A DNA stretch of 34,047 bases from Enterococcus nangangensis (GTDB lineage: Bacteria; Bacillota; Bacilli; Lactobacillales; Enterococcaceae). A model generated the notes under the pieces. The model did no database searches. It was not told the DNA's origin and saw nothing but the letters and a program-made list of their open reading frames with translations. Position numbers and translations under genes: made by a program. The stretch spans positions 1 through 34,047 of the forward strand of contig NZ_BJDR01000023.1 of NCBI RefSeq assembly GCF_005405245.1, read 5' to 3'. Positions within the stretch are counted from its first letter, which is position 1, and the number at the start of each line of letters is the position of its first letter. Below, in pieces: positions 9,639 through 17,802 of this stretch.

Positions 9639-9816
9639 GATCCTTCACTTCCTTTTCTTTTTTCCGACCATTGCGGAACATGATCAGTCCCACAACGCTG
9701 AGAAACAGACTCGTCATCACGTTTAATAAGTTTAAATTCCCGGTATTTTGGTTCACGGCATGAACAAAGACTAATAGACCAATACTAATTAAACAAAGAC
9801 CGTATTTCTTTTGCAT
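9625..9816 (-). CDS. Small two-helix membrane protein in the PTS operon
   Basis: Unrecognised 63-residue protein. Two hydrophobic segments (about residues 6-20, LCLISIGLLVFVHAV, and 31-47) are joined by a short polar loop, and the C-terminal tail is highly charged (RNGRKKEKEVKDH). A strong AAAAGGAGGAG site precedes the ATG. It lies between an equally small soluble gene and the DUF3284 gene, overlapping the latter by 14 bases. Co-translation with these partners is likely. Its size and topology suggest an accessory membrane protein; no function can be assigned. Confidence 0.65.
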   Translation of the reverse strand: MQKKYGLCLISIGLLVFVHAVNQNTGNLNLLNVMTSLFLSVVGLIMFRNGRKKEKEVKDHGNS

Positions 9817-9834
9817 GGGACCTCTCCTCCTTTT

Positions 9835-10056
9835 TTAAGCTGGTACCACGTTGAAATATAAAACCTTGCCCCAAGGCGCAGCTTTAATGGCCGTCTTTGC
9901 AGCTTTACAAGCGGCTTCTAAATCACTAGCATTCGTCTCAAAAGTTAATTTGATTCCTTTTTTTTCTTTAAAGTTAAAAGATAAGCCATCTTGATCGTAG
10001 TTATTCAATAACTCGATGATATTATCTTGGCTCATAGCTGAATTAATGACAATCAT
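9835..10056 (-). CDS. Small conserved-looking soluble protein in the PTS operon
   Basis: Unrecognised 73-residue soluble protein. It has a predicted beta-alpha pattern, an alanine-rich helix ASDLEAACKAAKTAIKAAPWG in its second half, and a hydrophobic end LYFNVVPA. The ATG is preceded by an excellent CAGGAGGG site, supporting real expression. It is separated from the upstream IIC gene by a perfect 9-bp hairpin. Its small size suggests a regulatory or adaptor protein for the transporter, but that is a guess. Confidence 0.62.
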   Translation of the reverse strand: MIVINSAMSQDNIIELLNNYDQDGLSFNFKEKKGIKLTFETNASDLEAACKAAKTAIKAAPWGKVLYFNVVPA

Positions 10057-10081
10057 ATTTTTCCCTCCTGAAATTATGTAA

Positions 10082-10107
10082 GTGGGAAGCTAGACTTCGC
10101 TTCCCAC
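10082..10107. repeat. Perfect hairpin between IIC and the small genes
   Basis: GTGGGAAGC and GCTTCCCAC form a perfect 9-bp stem with an eight-base loop. Followed on the plus strand by ATTTTATTTTTTT, it looks like a plus-strand terminator. Yet both neighbours are minus-strand genes, and read in that direction no T-run follows. On the operon mRNA it may instead shield the IIC message 3' end from decay. Confidence 0.6.
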
Positions 10108-10118
10108 ATTTTATTTTT

Positions 10119-11546
10119 TTAAACTTCGTCCATCTTGTTAGCACTAATTACAAATGGTGCCCAGATGAAGAAGGTTACTACCATACAGACTAAAGTCACA
10201 ATTGGTGCCCGCCAGTCTGCCCCGGTTGCTAAGAATGAAAGCAACATTGGTGGCACAACCCATGGCACGGCTTGGGAAACTGGATTTACTAAGCCCCAAT
10301 AAGTAGCTAACCAACCGATAGTTGTAGCAACCAATGGTGCTAAGATGAATGGGATAACCATAATCGCATTTAAAACGATTGGCAAACCAAACATCAACGG
10401 TTCGTTAATGTTGAAGATACCAGGTCCTAAAGCTAATTTACCTACTGTCTTGTAGTCTGCCCGTTTAGAGAAGATTAGGATGGCGATAATTAAAGTAATC
10501 GTACCACCAGAACCACCAAACCAAGCGAAGGCATCAAAGGAACCCCGTACCCACATGTAAGCTTTACCATCTTGAATAGCATCTAGTACCGCTTGTGAAC
10601 CCGTTACGCCTTCATAACCATTTTGGAAGATGTTGATGTTGGTTAATTGGCCAACACCCCAAACACCTTCTAAAACTGGTGCTAAAACGTTTGGTCCGTG
10701 AATACCAAAGAACCAGAAAACCTGTACAAAGAGGGTAACTAACAGTACCCAACCAATCCCTTGGGAGGCCCCCAAGAATGGTTCAGCAATGTATTTTTGC
10801 ACCAAGTCAATAAACAATTGACCGTCGAAAATTTTACTAATAATAAAGTTAAAGATAGCAATAACATATAAGGAAGCTGTTGCTGGAATAATCGCCGCAA
10901 AAGCTTTAGAAACTGCTGGTGGCACGGAATCAGGCATTTTGATGGTTACATCTGCTAACATTAATTTAGCATAGATAATCGTTGCCACAGCACCAATAAT
11001 CATGATTGTAAAGTAAGCATTCCCATTTAAGTGGTCGAGTTTTAACCAACCCCATAAACCAACACTCAAGTTACCATCAGCGATTGTTGCACCAACACCA
11101 GCGTTGTTGACAGCATCCATAACTTCTTGAGAGACATCCACATTTAATGGAGCGCTTAAGCTAGGGCCAAAAGCAATCCCTTGAATGAAGGCTGCTAAAG
11201 AAACAATCCCCCCAGCTAAATCATTCACGCCATAAGCACGTGCTAAGTTATACCCCCAAGAAAATGCGAAAATCAAACCAGTGATCGCCAATGTACCATT
11301 CCATACATAACCATTCACGGTGATGATTTCACGAATGACAGGAATTGTGTTTCCGTCATAGCTTGGCCAAAATGCGGGCGGCAAATCCCGAATAATTGCG
11401 TTGATCATTACGGCGATCGAGCCGGCCATCGTTGCCGGCAAGGTGCCGATAAAGGCATCACGTAAAGCAACAAGATGTTTTTGCGCACCAATTCTGGCGG
11501 CAACGGGCAGGATGTGTTTTTCCATCCACGCGGTTAATCCGTTCAT
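10119..11546 (-). CDS. celB: PTS lactose/cellobiose-family EIIC permease
   Basis: Membrane channel that imports a disaccharide-type sugar while it is phosphorylated by IIB. The 475-residue protein has about ten hydrophobic segments. It carries the family signature GIFNINEPLMFGLPIVLN, whose glutamate lies at the sugar site, plus a conserved FGIHGPNV loop. It is somewhat longer than typical cellobiose IIC proteins (about 430), with an extra hydrophilic stretch around residues 130-165. A CTATAGGAGG site precedes the ATG. It belongs to the IIB-IIA-IIC operon under the sigma-54 promoter. The actual sugar (cellobiose, lactose, chitobiose or another beta-glycoside) cannot be told, and no glycosidase is encoded beside it. 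Confidence 0.9.
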   Translation of the reverse strand: MNGLTAWMEKHILPVAARIGAQKHLVALRDAFIGTLPATMAGSIAVMINAIIRDLPPAFWPSYDGNTIPVIREIITVNGYVWNGTLAITGLIFAFSWGYNLARAYGVNDLAGGIVSLAAFIQGIAFGPSLSAPLNVDVSQEVMDAVNNAGVGATIADGNLSVGLWGWLKLDHLNGNAYFTIMIIGAVATIIYAKLMLADVTIKMPDSVPPAVSKAFAAIIPATASLYVIAIFNFIISKIFDGQLFIDLVQKYIAEPFLGASQGIGWVLLVTLFVQVFWFFGIHGPNVLAPVLEGVWGVGQLTNINIFQNGYEGVTGSQAVLDAIQDGKAYMWVRGSFDAFAWFGGSGGTITLIIAILIFSKRADYKTVGKLALGPGIFNINEPLMFGLPIVLNAIMVIPFILAPLVATTIGWLATYWGLVNPVSQAVPWVVPPMLLSFLATGADWRAPIVTLVCMVVTFFIWAPFVISANKMDEV

Positions 11547-11661
11547 TTTGTTATCCTCCTATAGAAAAATTTTTATATAAAGTTTCCTTTATACCATCAT
11601 TTGAGTGGGGAATCCGTTCAAAAACTCCCACGTTGTAGTGCATCCTCTGGCAAAAGAGGAA

Positions 11662-11982
11662 CTATTTTTCGTCTAGCCGACGATAAAGATCAATAATTTC
11701 TTTCGCTAAGTCGCAAAAAGCAATGGCAGTCATCAAGTGATCTTGGCTGTGAACCGTTAACAAGGTCACGGGTACGTGATTTCCTTGGGCTTCTTGCGTT
11801 AGCATTCCCGTTTGAGAATGATGTGCTAAAACGAGGGCTTGTTCCGCATCAGCTACTTTTTGGTCAGCCAATGTAAAATCTCCTGCTTTAGCGGCGTGAA
11901 TTGCTTCCATCGCGTCGCTTTTCGCATTACCCGCATTCATAATTAAGCCCATGATGGCTTCGAGATTTTTTTCATCTTCCAT
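11662..11982 (-). CDS. celC: PTS lactose/cellobiose-family EIIA
   Basis: Cytoplasmic phosphocarrier that accepts phosphate from HPr on a histidine and passes it to IIB. The 106-residue protein is all-helical, as expected for the trimeric Lac-family IIA. The active site is VHSQDHLM, with H78 as the phosphorylated residue and D81 as the metal-binding aspartate. It lies 21 bases after the IIB gene and 115 bases before IIC. That gap contains a weak hairpin and the strong IIC ribosome binding site but no terminator. Confidence 0.92.
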   Translation of the reverse strand: MEDEKNLEAIMGLIMNAGNAKSDAMEAIHAAKAGDFTLADQKVADAEQALVLAHHSQTGMLTQEAQGNHVPVTLLTVHSQDHLMTAIAFCDLAKEIIDLYRRLDEK

Positions 11983-12003
11983 TCTTTGTTCCCCCGAAAT
12001 AAA

Positions 12004-12327
12004 TTATTTAGAATCGATTAGCGTCAAAGCTTGATCTAAAACTTTTTCGCCATTCATCATGCCGTAATCCGCCATGTTGATGACATCTAAAGGAATTCCT
12101 TTAGGTTGCAGTTTTTGTTCAAACTGTCCTTTCATAAAACGAACTTGCGGTCCTAAAAGCATGACATCCACTGGCTTTTCAGCGATGTTGTTATCGGCAT
12201 CTGATGCAGATACGGCAAAAATATCTGTTTCTAAGCCCCGACTCTCGGCAGCCTTTTGCATTTTCGTAACTAAAAGGCTCGTACTCATTCCTGCTGAGCA
12301 CACTAACATAATCGTTTTTTTGGCCAT
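12004..12327 (-). CDS. celA: PTS lactose/cellobiose-family EIIB
   Basis: Phosphocarrier that phosphorylates the incoming sugar. The 107-residue protein starts with the active-site loop LVCSAGMSTSLL, with C10 as the phosphorylated cysteine. It is the first gene of the PTS operon, preceded by AAGGAGGG and, about 50 bases further up, by a textbook -24/-12 promoter. Separate IIB, IIA and IIC polypeptides are normal for the Lac family. Confidence 0.93.
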   Translation of the reverse strand: MAKKTIMLVCSAGMSTSLLVTKMQKAAESRGLETDIFAVSASDADNNIAEKPVDVMLLGPQVRFMKGQFEQKLQPKGIPLDVINMADYGMMNGEKVLDQALTLIDSK

Positions 12328-12378
12328 CGTTGACCCTCCTTCATCAAATTTTAATTTTTTACTACACTTTACTATAAC

Positions 12379-12394
12379 GCAAGAAGCGTGCCAA
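12379..12394 (-). promoter_or_regulatory. Sigma-54 (RpoN) -24/-12 promoter of the PTS operon
   Basis: On the minus strand TTGGCACGCTTCTTGC matches the sigma-54 consensus TTGGCACGNNNNTTGC exactly. It lies about 50 bases upstream of the IIB start, and the activator gene for this sigma factor is directly upstream. Confidence 0.92.
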
Positions 12395-12434
12395 AAATAA
12401 AAAGGCGCAAAGCTGACTAGACCAACTTTGCGTC
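12395..12434 (-). terminator. Terminator of the LevR-family activator gene
   Basis: On the minus strand GACGCAAAG and CTTTGCGCC pair with one mismatch, followed by TTTTTATTTTT. It isolates the activator transcript from the sigma-54 promoter that begins immediately after the T-run. Confidence 0.75.
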
Positions 12435-12453
12435 TCCTTTATTCTTGGCACAC

Positions 12454-12467
12454 AGAAAGCGTTACCA
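12454..12467. promoter_or_regulatory. Candidate cre (CcpA) site
   Basis: AGAAAGCGTTACCA matches the catabolite response element TGWAANCGNTNWCA with two mismatches. It lies between the inverted repeat at 12468-12493 and the sigma-54 promoter, a position where CcpA could block activator looping. Confidence 0.4.
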
Positions 12468-12493
12468 CTTACACACTTTACACAGTGTGTAAG
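12468..12493. promoter_or_regulatory. Candidate activator enhancer: perfect 9-bp inverted repeat
   Basis: CTTACACAC (12468-12476) and GTGTGTAAG (12485-12493) are perfect inverted repeats eight bases apart. They sit about 75-100 bases upstream of the -24 element, the usual distance for a sigma-54 enhancer, and overlap the stop codon of the activator gene. Confidence 0.5.
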
Positions 12494-15186
12494 TATGTCT
12501 CTCGTAAAATTTGATTATTTAGGAACATTTGCGTTAGAAAAGCAATCTCGCTTTCCGGCAACTGCACGTGATAATTTTTTTCCAACAACATCAAATTGGT
12601 TTTCACAACGTCCATTTGAATACGATGAGCTTTTTGAAAAGTTGCTAATTGTGGAAATTCCCGTTGGTGCTGCCCTTTAGCTAAAGAATCAAACAAGACA
12701 GCGATATGCATAATAAGCCCAGTGTCTACCCCCGGTTCTAAAACAAGATGGAGGTCCGTTTGTGTTTGCTGAATGACTTTGACAATTTGCATCACGAACT
12801 GAGAAAGAATCGGGATGGTGGTGACCGTACTGCTTAAAGATTCTGCAATCCGTTCCACCGATAATTCTTCACAGGCCACGCGTTTTAAAACATCTAGTCG
12901 TTGATCATCGAATAAATCTAAAGCGGAGAAGAAAGGAATATTTTGATAGCGAATATCCACCGTGCCAGCAATCGCTACTACTTGATAATCCTTCAGCAAG
13001 TTATCAATATGCTTTTTAAAAGTATTCTTTTCAATAAACTGCATTTGAATGATTTCCACTTTTTGGTGATCCACCACGGGATATATGCGTTCGTATAGCT
13101 TAGCTGCCACCCCTTCTCCCGTAAAGCAAGTAACCACAATGGCTTTTTTCTTTTGTAATTGGACCATCGCATTTTGCGCAAACTGGCCTTTGATGCTATT
13201 TTCAAAAGAAAGCTGAACATTTTGATAAATATCTTCCAAGCTGCGGCCAATCGTCGACATCCGCAAGGCTTCTAGCACAATCAAAGTACTGGTCATGGTG
13301 ATGGCTTTGGTGCGAATCCCCGTTTCTTCTAATAACATCGTGGAAAAAGTATTCAAAGAACCCATGTCGGTTAAGAGTAACACGCCATTGGTTAAGCTTT
13401 CCTTTTCCGCCAAAATATAGTTACGCAACTCTTCATACATTTTTTGGACTTCCATCGTTAAGGGCATATCCATCGCCAGCCCCGCTTTGGTGCCCAGCAG
13501 TTCTTGGGCGGTCTCTAACATGGAGGAGGCCGTAGAATTCCCGTGCATTAAGACAATCACCCGCACATTATTTTCTTTCACGATGGTCATCTCACCCACT
13601 TCAATGGATAAGAACATGGAAATAAAACCAATTTCATCAAAAGGTAACTCCACATCATTTTCGGCTTCAATCATACTAGATAAATCAATCGCCACTTGAA
13701 ACTCTTTAGAGAAGTGTTTACGCACGGTGTTTAAATCCGGATGAACAATGCGATGACCTTCTTTCAAGCGCTCTAAGGTACTCTTTAAATGGAGGGCAAA
13801 GGCAAAACGTGCTTTTTCGCCATAAACTCGTTCTAATTTTTTTTCTGCGTAATCATAAAGACGGTTAGTGAGTTGCCATAATTTTTGCGGAATCAATTCC
13901 TCTTGGACGGTAGATTGGGTTAATTCTTCTACATAGGTTTCAAAGTACGCATCCACATCTTGGGTGATTAAGTTTTCTAAATCAATATCTTGACCAGCAT
14001 TTTGTGCAAACTCCGCCACTCGTGCTTCGATATTATTATAGACATCCATATTCCGCGTTGGATCTTGCGACCATACCACATCATGGTCTCCTGGCTCAAA
14101 ACTCAAATATTGCACCTTGCTATCAATGAAACGGTCAAAACGTTCTGAAACTTCTTTAATTTTCAAAAGACCTTTTTGGACTTGTAAAGGCAAATCACTT
14201 TTCATAATCATTAAGGCTTCTTGTTGGTGCGTACGGTAATGGAGAAAAGCTTTGGCGCAAACTAATTTCAAGTCACGCTTCACCTGGCCAATGTTACCTT
14301 CAGCGTGATAAAGCATAAAGGCTAGAATTGCTTCCCGCTCAATATCAATCCGTTGGTTCAAGCGATTGGCTTCTTGTTTAATAAATAAAGACACAATCTC
14401 GTAGCGTTCGTCTAAGGTTCGTTCATCCAAACTCGGTAAGGTAATTGCCATGGGAATACGCCGATTAAAGGTCGTTAAGAAAGACTCCGAACTTTCCGTT
14501 GTCGCCCCAATAATTTGCAGGCTAGCCTCATGTTGCCGGCTGCTCTCCCCTAGTGGTCGATAAATTCCTTTATCAATAAAAGTAAAGAGCATCTCTTGTC
14601 CTTCAGGTGGCAAACGGTGAATTTCATCAAGGAACAAAATTCCCCCATCCGCCTGGGCAACGAGTCCTTCTCGATCTTCCGTGGCGCCTGTGAAAGCTCC
14701 TTTTTTCACCCCAAAGATATGACCGAAAAGAAGCTGCGGATTTTGCGCATAATCAGCACAGTTGAAAGAAACAAAAGGTGCGGACTCCGGCAAACTACCC
14801 GCTTCCACTGCGAAGTGATACATACACTCGGCAAACAGCGATTTCCCAGTTCCTGTTTTACCGAAAATAATTGTATGGAGACCTTGTGGCGGATATAAGA
14901 TAGCGGCTTTAGCCTGTTGAATGGCAACTTTTAAAGAGTCTTCCCCACCAACTAAATTATCAAAAGACACCTTACTTGCTTGATCTACGTGAGCCACTGC
15001 AGGGTCAAACTGATAGACCACTGGGCGATTCGTACTTTTTTTGACTGTTTTTTCTTTAGCTAATTCGTTTAAGTAGCGTGAAGCATTGCCGCGATCCATC
15101 GCCAGCTTTTCGGCAACGTCACTAGCTGTTAACCCGGCTAGATGTGTCTTTAACAGCTCGAGGATTTGTTGTTTTTTGATGGACAC
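12478..15186 (-). CDS. LevR-family sigma-54 activator with PRDs (CelR/LpoR-like)
   Basis: Activator of the adjacent PTS operon. In order it has an N-terminal helix-turn-helix (about residues 5-55) and an AAA+ domain with Walker A GKTGTGKS (109-116), the sigma-54-contacting loop GAFTGA (163-168) and Walker B LFLDEIH. A PRD follows, then EIIA-Man-like (MHGNSTASSM histidine) and EIIB-like (VTCFTGEG cysteine) domains, then a C-terminal PRD with GLIMHIAVLF. Phosphorylation of PRD/EIIA histidines by HPr and the cognate PTS normally sets activity. The 902-residue length is typical. It starts at GTG (15186) behind GGGAGGG. The helicase gene is 48 bases upstream on the same strand with no terminator between. 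Confidence 0.92.
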   Translation of the reverse strand: MSIKKQQILELLKTHLAGLTASDVAEKLAMDRGNASRYLNELAKEKTVKKSTNRPVVYQFDPAVAHVDQASKVSFDNLVGGEDSLKVAIQQAKAAILYPPQGLHTIIFGKTGTGKSLFAECMYHFAVEAGSLPESAPFVSFNCADYAQNPQLLFGHIFGVKKGAFTGATEDREGLVAQADGGILFLDEIHRLPPEGQEMLFTFIDKGIYRPLGESSRQHEASLQIIGATTESSESFLTTFNRRIPMAITLPSLDERTLDERYEIVSLFIKQEANRLNQRIDIEREAILAFMLYHAEGNIGQVKRDLKLVCAKAFLHYRTHQQEALMIMKSDLPLQVQKGLLKIKEVSERFDRFIDSKVQYLSFEPGDHDVVWSQDPTRNMDVYNNIEARVAEFAQNAGQDIDLENLITQDVDAYFETYVEELTQSTVQEELIPQKLWQLTNRLYDYAEKKLERVYGEKARFAFALHLKSTLERLKEGHRIVHPDLNTVRKHFSKEFQVAIDLSSMIEAENDVELPFDEIGFISMFLSIEVGEMTIVKENNVRVIVLMHGNSTASSMLETAQELLGTKAGLAMDMPLTMEVQKMYEELRNYILAEKESLTNGVLLLTDMGSLNTFSTMLLEETGIRTKAITMTSTLIVLEALRMSTIGRSLEDIYQNVQLSFENSIKGQFAQNAMVQLQKKKAIVVTCFTGEGVAAKLYERIYPVVDHQKVEIIQMQFIEKNTFKKHIDNLLKDYQVVAIAGTVDIRYQNIPFFSALDLFDDQRLDVLKRVACEELSVERIAESLSSTVTTIPILSQFVMQIVKVIQQTQTDLHLVLEPGVDTGLIMHIAVLFDSLAKGQHQREFPQLATFQKAHRIQMDVVKTNLMLLEKNYHVQLPESEIAFLTQMFLNNQILRETYLHTV

Positions 15187-15234
15187 CGTGTTCCCTCCCG
15201 TTTCTACTTGTTCACTGCCTATTTTTTCTTACGT

Positions 15235-16386
15235 TTATTTGCTTTTGTTTTTTTTAGTATTCGTATTCGACCCTGAACTTTTTACTGGTGGTGTTGACTG
15301 TAGCGCTCCAGCATACAACCATTTTTCTTGAAAAGAATTGTCGAGCTTTTGTAAATCAGGTAGCCAATTTTTTTCCAGCAACACGATAACTTCTCCGTCT
15401 TCTCCCATCCGACCCGTGCGGCCTTTTCGGTGGGTTAGTTGCTCCCCATTTAATGGCACTTCATAAAAGATGACAAAAGGCAATTGCGGTAAATCAATCC
15501 CCCGCGCGGCTACATCGGTAGTCAGTAAAAATTGAATTTTTCCTGCCCGTAAGGCACTCATGGCCGCCTTCCTGACAAATTTATCTTCATCAGAAGCGAG
15601 GGAAGCTACTGGAACTCCTTCATATTGTAATTTTTCATAGGCAGCGCCTAAGTCAGCCACTTGATTGAAAAAAACAATGCCCCGCATTCCTGGCACTTGC
15701 GCTAAACTTTTTAAAATTTGGACTTTTTTACGTTTTTCTGTCACTAAATAACTTAAGGTAATCGTTCCTTGACTAGTATCTGTTTTTAAAACATCCACTA
15801 CTTGGGCGCTGGCAAAGAGTTCTCTGACGCTAGTTTGACTTAAAGCCGTAGCCGAAAAGCCTAATAGTTGGTAGTGTTTAGGCCCGTGGCGCAAAATTTT
15901 ACTAGTTAAGTTATCTTTTTGTGCTAACAGTTGGTCTACTTCATCTAAGACAATCGTTGCCAATTGTGGCCATTTAATTTTTTTAGCTTGCAGTAATTCC
16001 AAGACGCGACCAGGAGTACCAATTAAAACTTGCGGCTTGCTTTTTAATTTTTCTTGTTGGCGTTTGACACTGCCACCACCGATTAAAGGGAGCACTTGGA
16101 GGTCCAAAGCTTGGGCATAAGGACGACAAACTTCAGCGGTTTGCATCGCCAACTCTTGTGAGGGTGCTAAAATTAGTAGTTGCTTGCCGGCTTGTTCTTT
16201 TAAGCGGACTAAACTCGGCAGTAAAAAAGCTAAGGTTTTGCCTGAACCCGTTGGCGCTAGTCCTAAGACGTCTGTACCTTGGTAAATTGCTGTATAGGTC
16301 GCCGCTTGAATAGCGGTGGGTTGTTGAAAGCCAGCCGTTAAAAAAAGTTGGGCCAAAGCTTCGGGCAATGGAAAATCTATGGTCAT
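15235..16386 (-). CDS. DEAD-box RNA helicase, YfmL-like
   Basis: ATP-dependent RNA helicase of the short type (383 residues), resembling Bacillus YfmL, which acts in ribosome assembly. Motifs seen: Q-motif PTAIQ (23-27), Walker A APTGSGKT (44-51), TPGR (124-127), the Walker B tetrad as DEVD (148-151) instead of DEAD, SAT in LGFSATAL, and HRKGRTGRMG in the second RecA domain. Motif Ia is unusual (APSQEL rather than APTREL). The short C-terminus ends in a lysine-rich tail (NTKKNKSK) that could contact RNA. It overlaps the upstream oxidoreductase gene by four bases, so the two are coupled. Confidence 0.88.
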   Translation of the reverse strand: MTIDFPLPEALAQLFLTAGFQQPTAIQAATYTAIYQGTDVLGLAPTGSGKTLAFLLPSLVRLKEQAGKQLLILAPSQELAMQTAEVCRPYAQALDLQVLPLIGGGSVKRQQEKLKSKPQVLIGTPGRVLELLQAKKIKWPQLATIVLDEVDQLLAQKDNLTSKILRHGPKHYQLLGFSATALSQTSVRELFASAQVVDVLKTDTSQGTITLSYLVTEKRKKVQILKSLAQVPGMRGIVFFNQVADLGAAYEKLQYEGVPVASLASDEDKFVRKAAMSALRAGKIQFLLTTDVAARGIDLPQLPFVIFYEVPLNGEQLTHRKGRTGRMGEDGEVIVLLEKNWLPDLQKLDNSFQEKWLYAGALQSTPPVKSSGSNTNTKKNKSK

Positions 16387-17399
16387 CTTGCTTGCTCCTT
16401 ATCTGGCCCTAAAATAATCTGGCCGCTTTGTCGCAATTGACAAAGTAATTGATTGACTTGAATGGATAGTGCTAATAATTCCTCGTACGCCGCCCCTAAC
16501 TGCGGATCTTCAGGAGCTAACATCATGGTAGCAAAGTGTAACGCTTCATAGTACATCCCCTGTTGGCGTAATGGAATAGAAAGCGTTGTGCGCCTTTGAC
16601 TACTTCTTTGGTAAGTATCAATAGCCGTGATACCTGTAATGGTAGGTAAAGTTATAGTGCCGGTAGTAGTGTAAATTTCACTTGTTTGGAAAGAATCGTA
16701 ATTTTTCCCCACTGCTAGACTCACATCAAAACCCGGATAACGTAAAATAGCTAGCCCACTACCATCAACCCCGCTAGCTAACTTTTGGGGATAGTAAAGG
16801 GCATTTTGTGGAAAACCAAACCAGCTTACGGCGCAGTACAACCCATAGACGCCTAAATCCATTAAGGCACCACCAGCAAATTTAGCTGAAAAGATATTCG
16901 GCTCTTCACCATTTAAATAAGCGTCGTAGCGGGAAGAATATTTGGCATAACTCAGACGAGCTCCTAAAATTTCAGGAGCTGGCGTTAAGATTTCTTTGAC
17001 TTTTTGAAACCCCGGCTCATGGAGATGACGGGCCGCTTCAAAATAAAAACAATGTTTTTGGCTGGCTAATTCTACAATGGTCTGCATTTCTTTAGCTGTA
17101 ACAAAAGCTGGTTTTTCCACAATGACATTCTTGCCATGGGAAAGACAATCCCGCGCTTGAGGAAAGTGCAAACTATTAGGACTGGCGATATAAACGACAT
17201 CAATATCTGGTGCCTTTAAAAATTTTTGCCAATCTGTATAGACGACTATCGCCTGCTCTGGAAAGGCTGCGGCAAAACTTTTTCCAGTGGCTTCCTTGCG
17301 GGAATACACACTAGTGAGTTGATATTTTTCCGTCAGGTGGGCCGCTGTAACAAAGTCTTGCGAAATCCAATGGGTACCAATGACCGCTAAACGTAACAT
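16383..17399 (-). CDS. Gfo/Idh/MocA-family NAD(P)-dependent oxidoreductase
   Basis: A 338-residue dehydrogenase with an N-terminal Rossmann fold (LAVIGTHWIS at the start) and the family motif EKPAF (about residue 98), followed by the alpha/beta dimerisation domain. Members oxidise or reduce sugars, inositols and related polyols; the substrate cannot be predicted. The dinucleotide loop is slightly atypical, GTHWIS instead of GxGxxG, as is common in this Lactobacillales subgroup. It lies one base downstream of the sfsA remnant and overlaps the helicase gene. It was therefore part of a sfsA-oxidoreductase-helicase transcription unit that the insertion sequence has now interrupted. Confidence 0.85.
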   Translation of the reverse strand: MLRLAVIGTHWISQDFVTAAHLTEKYQLTSVYSRKEATGKSFAAAFPEQAIVVYTDWQKFLKAPDIDVVYIASPNSLHFPQARDCLSHGKNVIVEKPAFVTAKEMQTIVELASQKHCFYFEAARHLHEPGFQKVKEILTPAPEILGARLSYAKYSSRYDAYLNGEEPNIFSAKFAGGALMDLGVYGLYCAVSWFGFPQNALYYPQKLASGVDGSGLAILRYPGFDVSLAVGKNYDSFQTSEIYTTTGTITLPTITGITAIDTYQRSSQRRTTLSIPLRQQGMYYEALHFATMMLAPEDPQLGAAYEELLALSIQVNQLLCQLRQSGQIILGPDKEQAR

Positions 17400-17400
17400 C

Positions 17401-17744
17401 TTAACTTCCTCCTATTCTGGCGTTGGGATCAATAAACGGAGCATCTAAATCAAAAGGAATTTCCTTTAGCAACTGAATACTTTGTGGGGTAATAAGACAA
17501 TTATAGCAGAGGACTTGTAGACCTTTCGTCAGACCTTGCTTAAAAGCGTCATAAAGGGCTGGTTGCATTTGGCGATGAATCGTCCCGACTTGCATTTGCG
17601 CACTTTGGGCCACGAATAAAACATACGCTTTATAGCCTTGCTGCAAAACCCGCTGTAACTCTTCCACGTGCTTTAAGCCACGTAAAGTAGGAGCATCAGG
17701 AAAGGCGCCAATAGGTCCGTTCTCCAAGGTCATGCCTTTTACTT
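17401..17744 (-). pseudogene. sfsA: sfsA, C-terminal fragment (cut by insertion sequence)
   Basis: Encodes the C-terminal part of the SfsA family, with GPIGAFPDAPTLRGLKHVEEL matching the conserved FPDAxTxRGxKHxxEL region and nuclease-like core. The first in-frame ATG is at 17733, but it is an internal methionine. Joining this fragment to the one at 19074-19475 through one copy of the AAGTAAAA duplication restores a continuous 245-codon frame reading LEVKGMTLEN. The fragment has no ribosome binding site of its own. It is unlikely to give a functional protein. Confidence 0.92.
17737..17744. repeat. Target site duplication, left copy
   Basis: TTTTACTT; the identical eight bases occur at 19074-19081 on the other side of the insertion sequence. 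Confidence 0.9.
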
Positions 17745-17771
17745 GGGTGTGTCAATAATTTTGTGTAAATT
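17745..17771 (+). repeat. IS left terminal inverted repeat
   Basis: Starts GGGTGTGTCAATAATT and ends in TTTGTGTAAATT. It matches the right repeat at about 20 of 27 positions. Read outward (minus strand) it contains TTGACA, a consensus -35 box at 17749-17754. Confidence 0.8.
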
Positions 17772-17802
17772 CGTTTAACCTTATCCATTTGATTCCCTAC
17801 TT

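Noticed and set aside
15187..15234. Separate promoter for the sigma-54 activator gene
   Set aside because: No convincing -35/-10 pair or terminator is seen between the helicase and activator genes; co-transcription is at least as likely.
17401..17733. Reading the 110-codon frame as an independent small gene
   Set aside because: It begins at an internal methionine of sfsA, has no ribosome binding site, and joins exactly to the N-terminal half through the target duplication.
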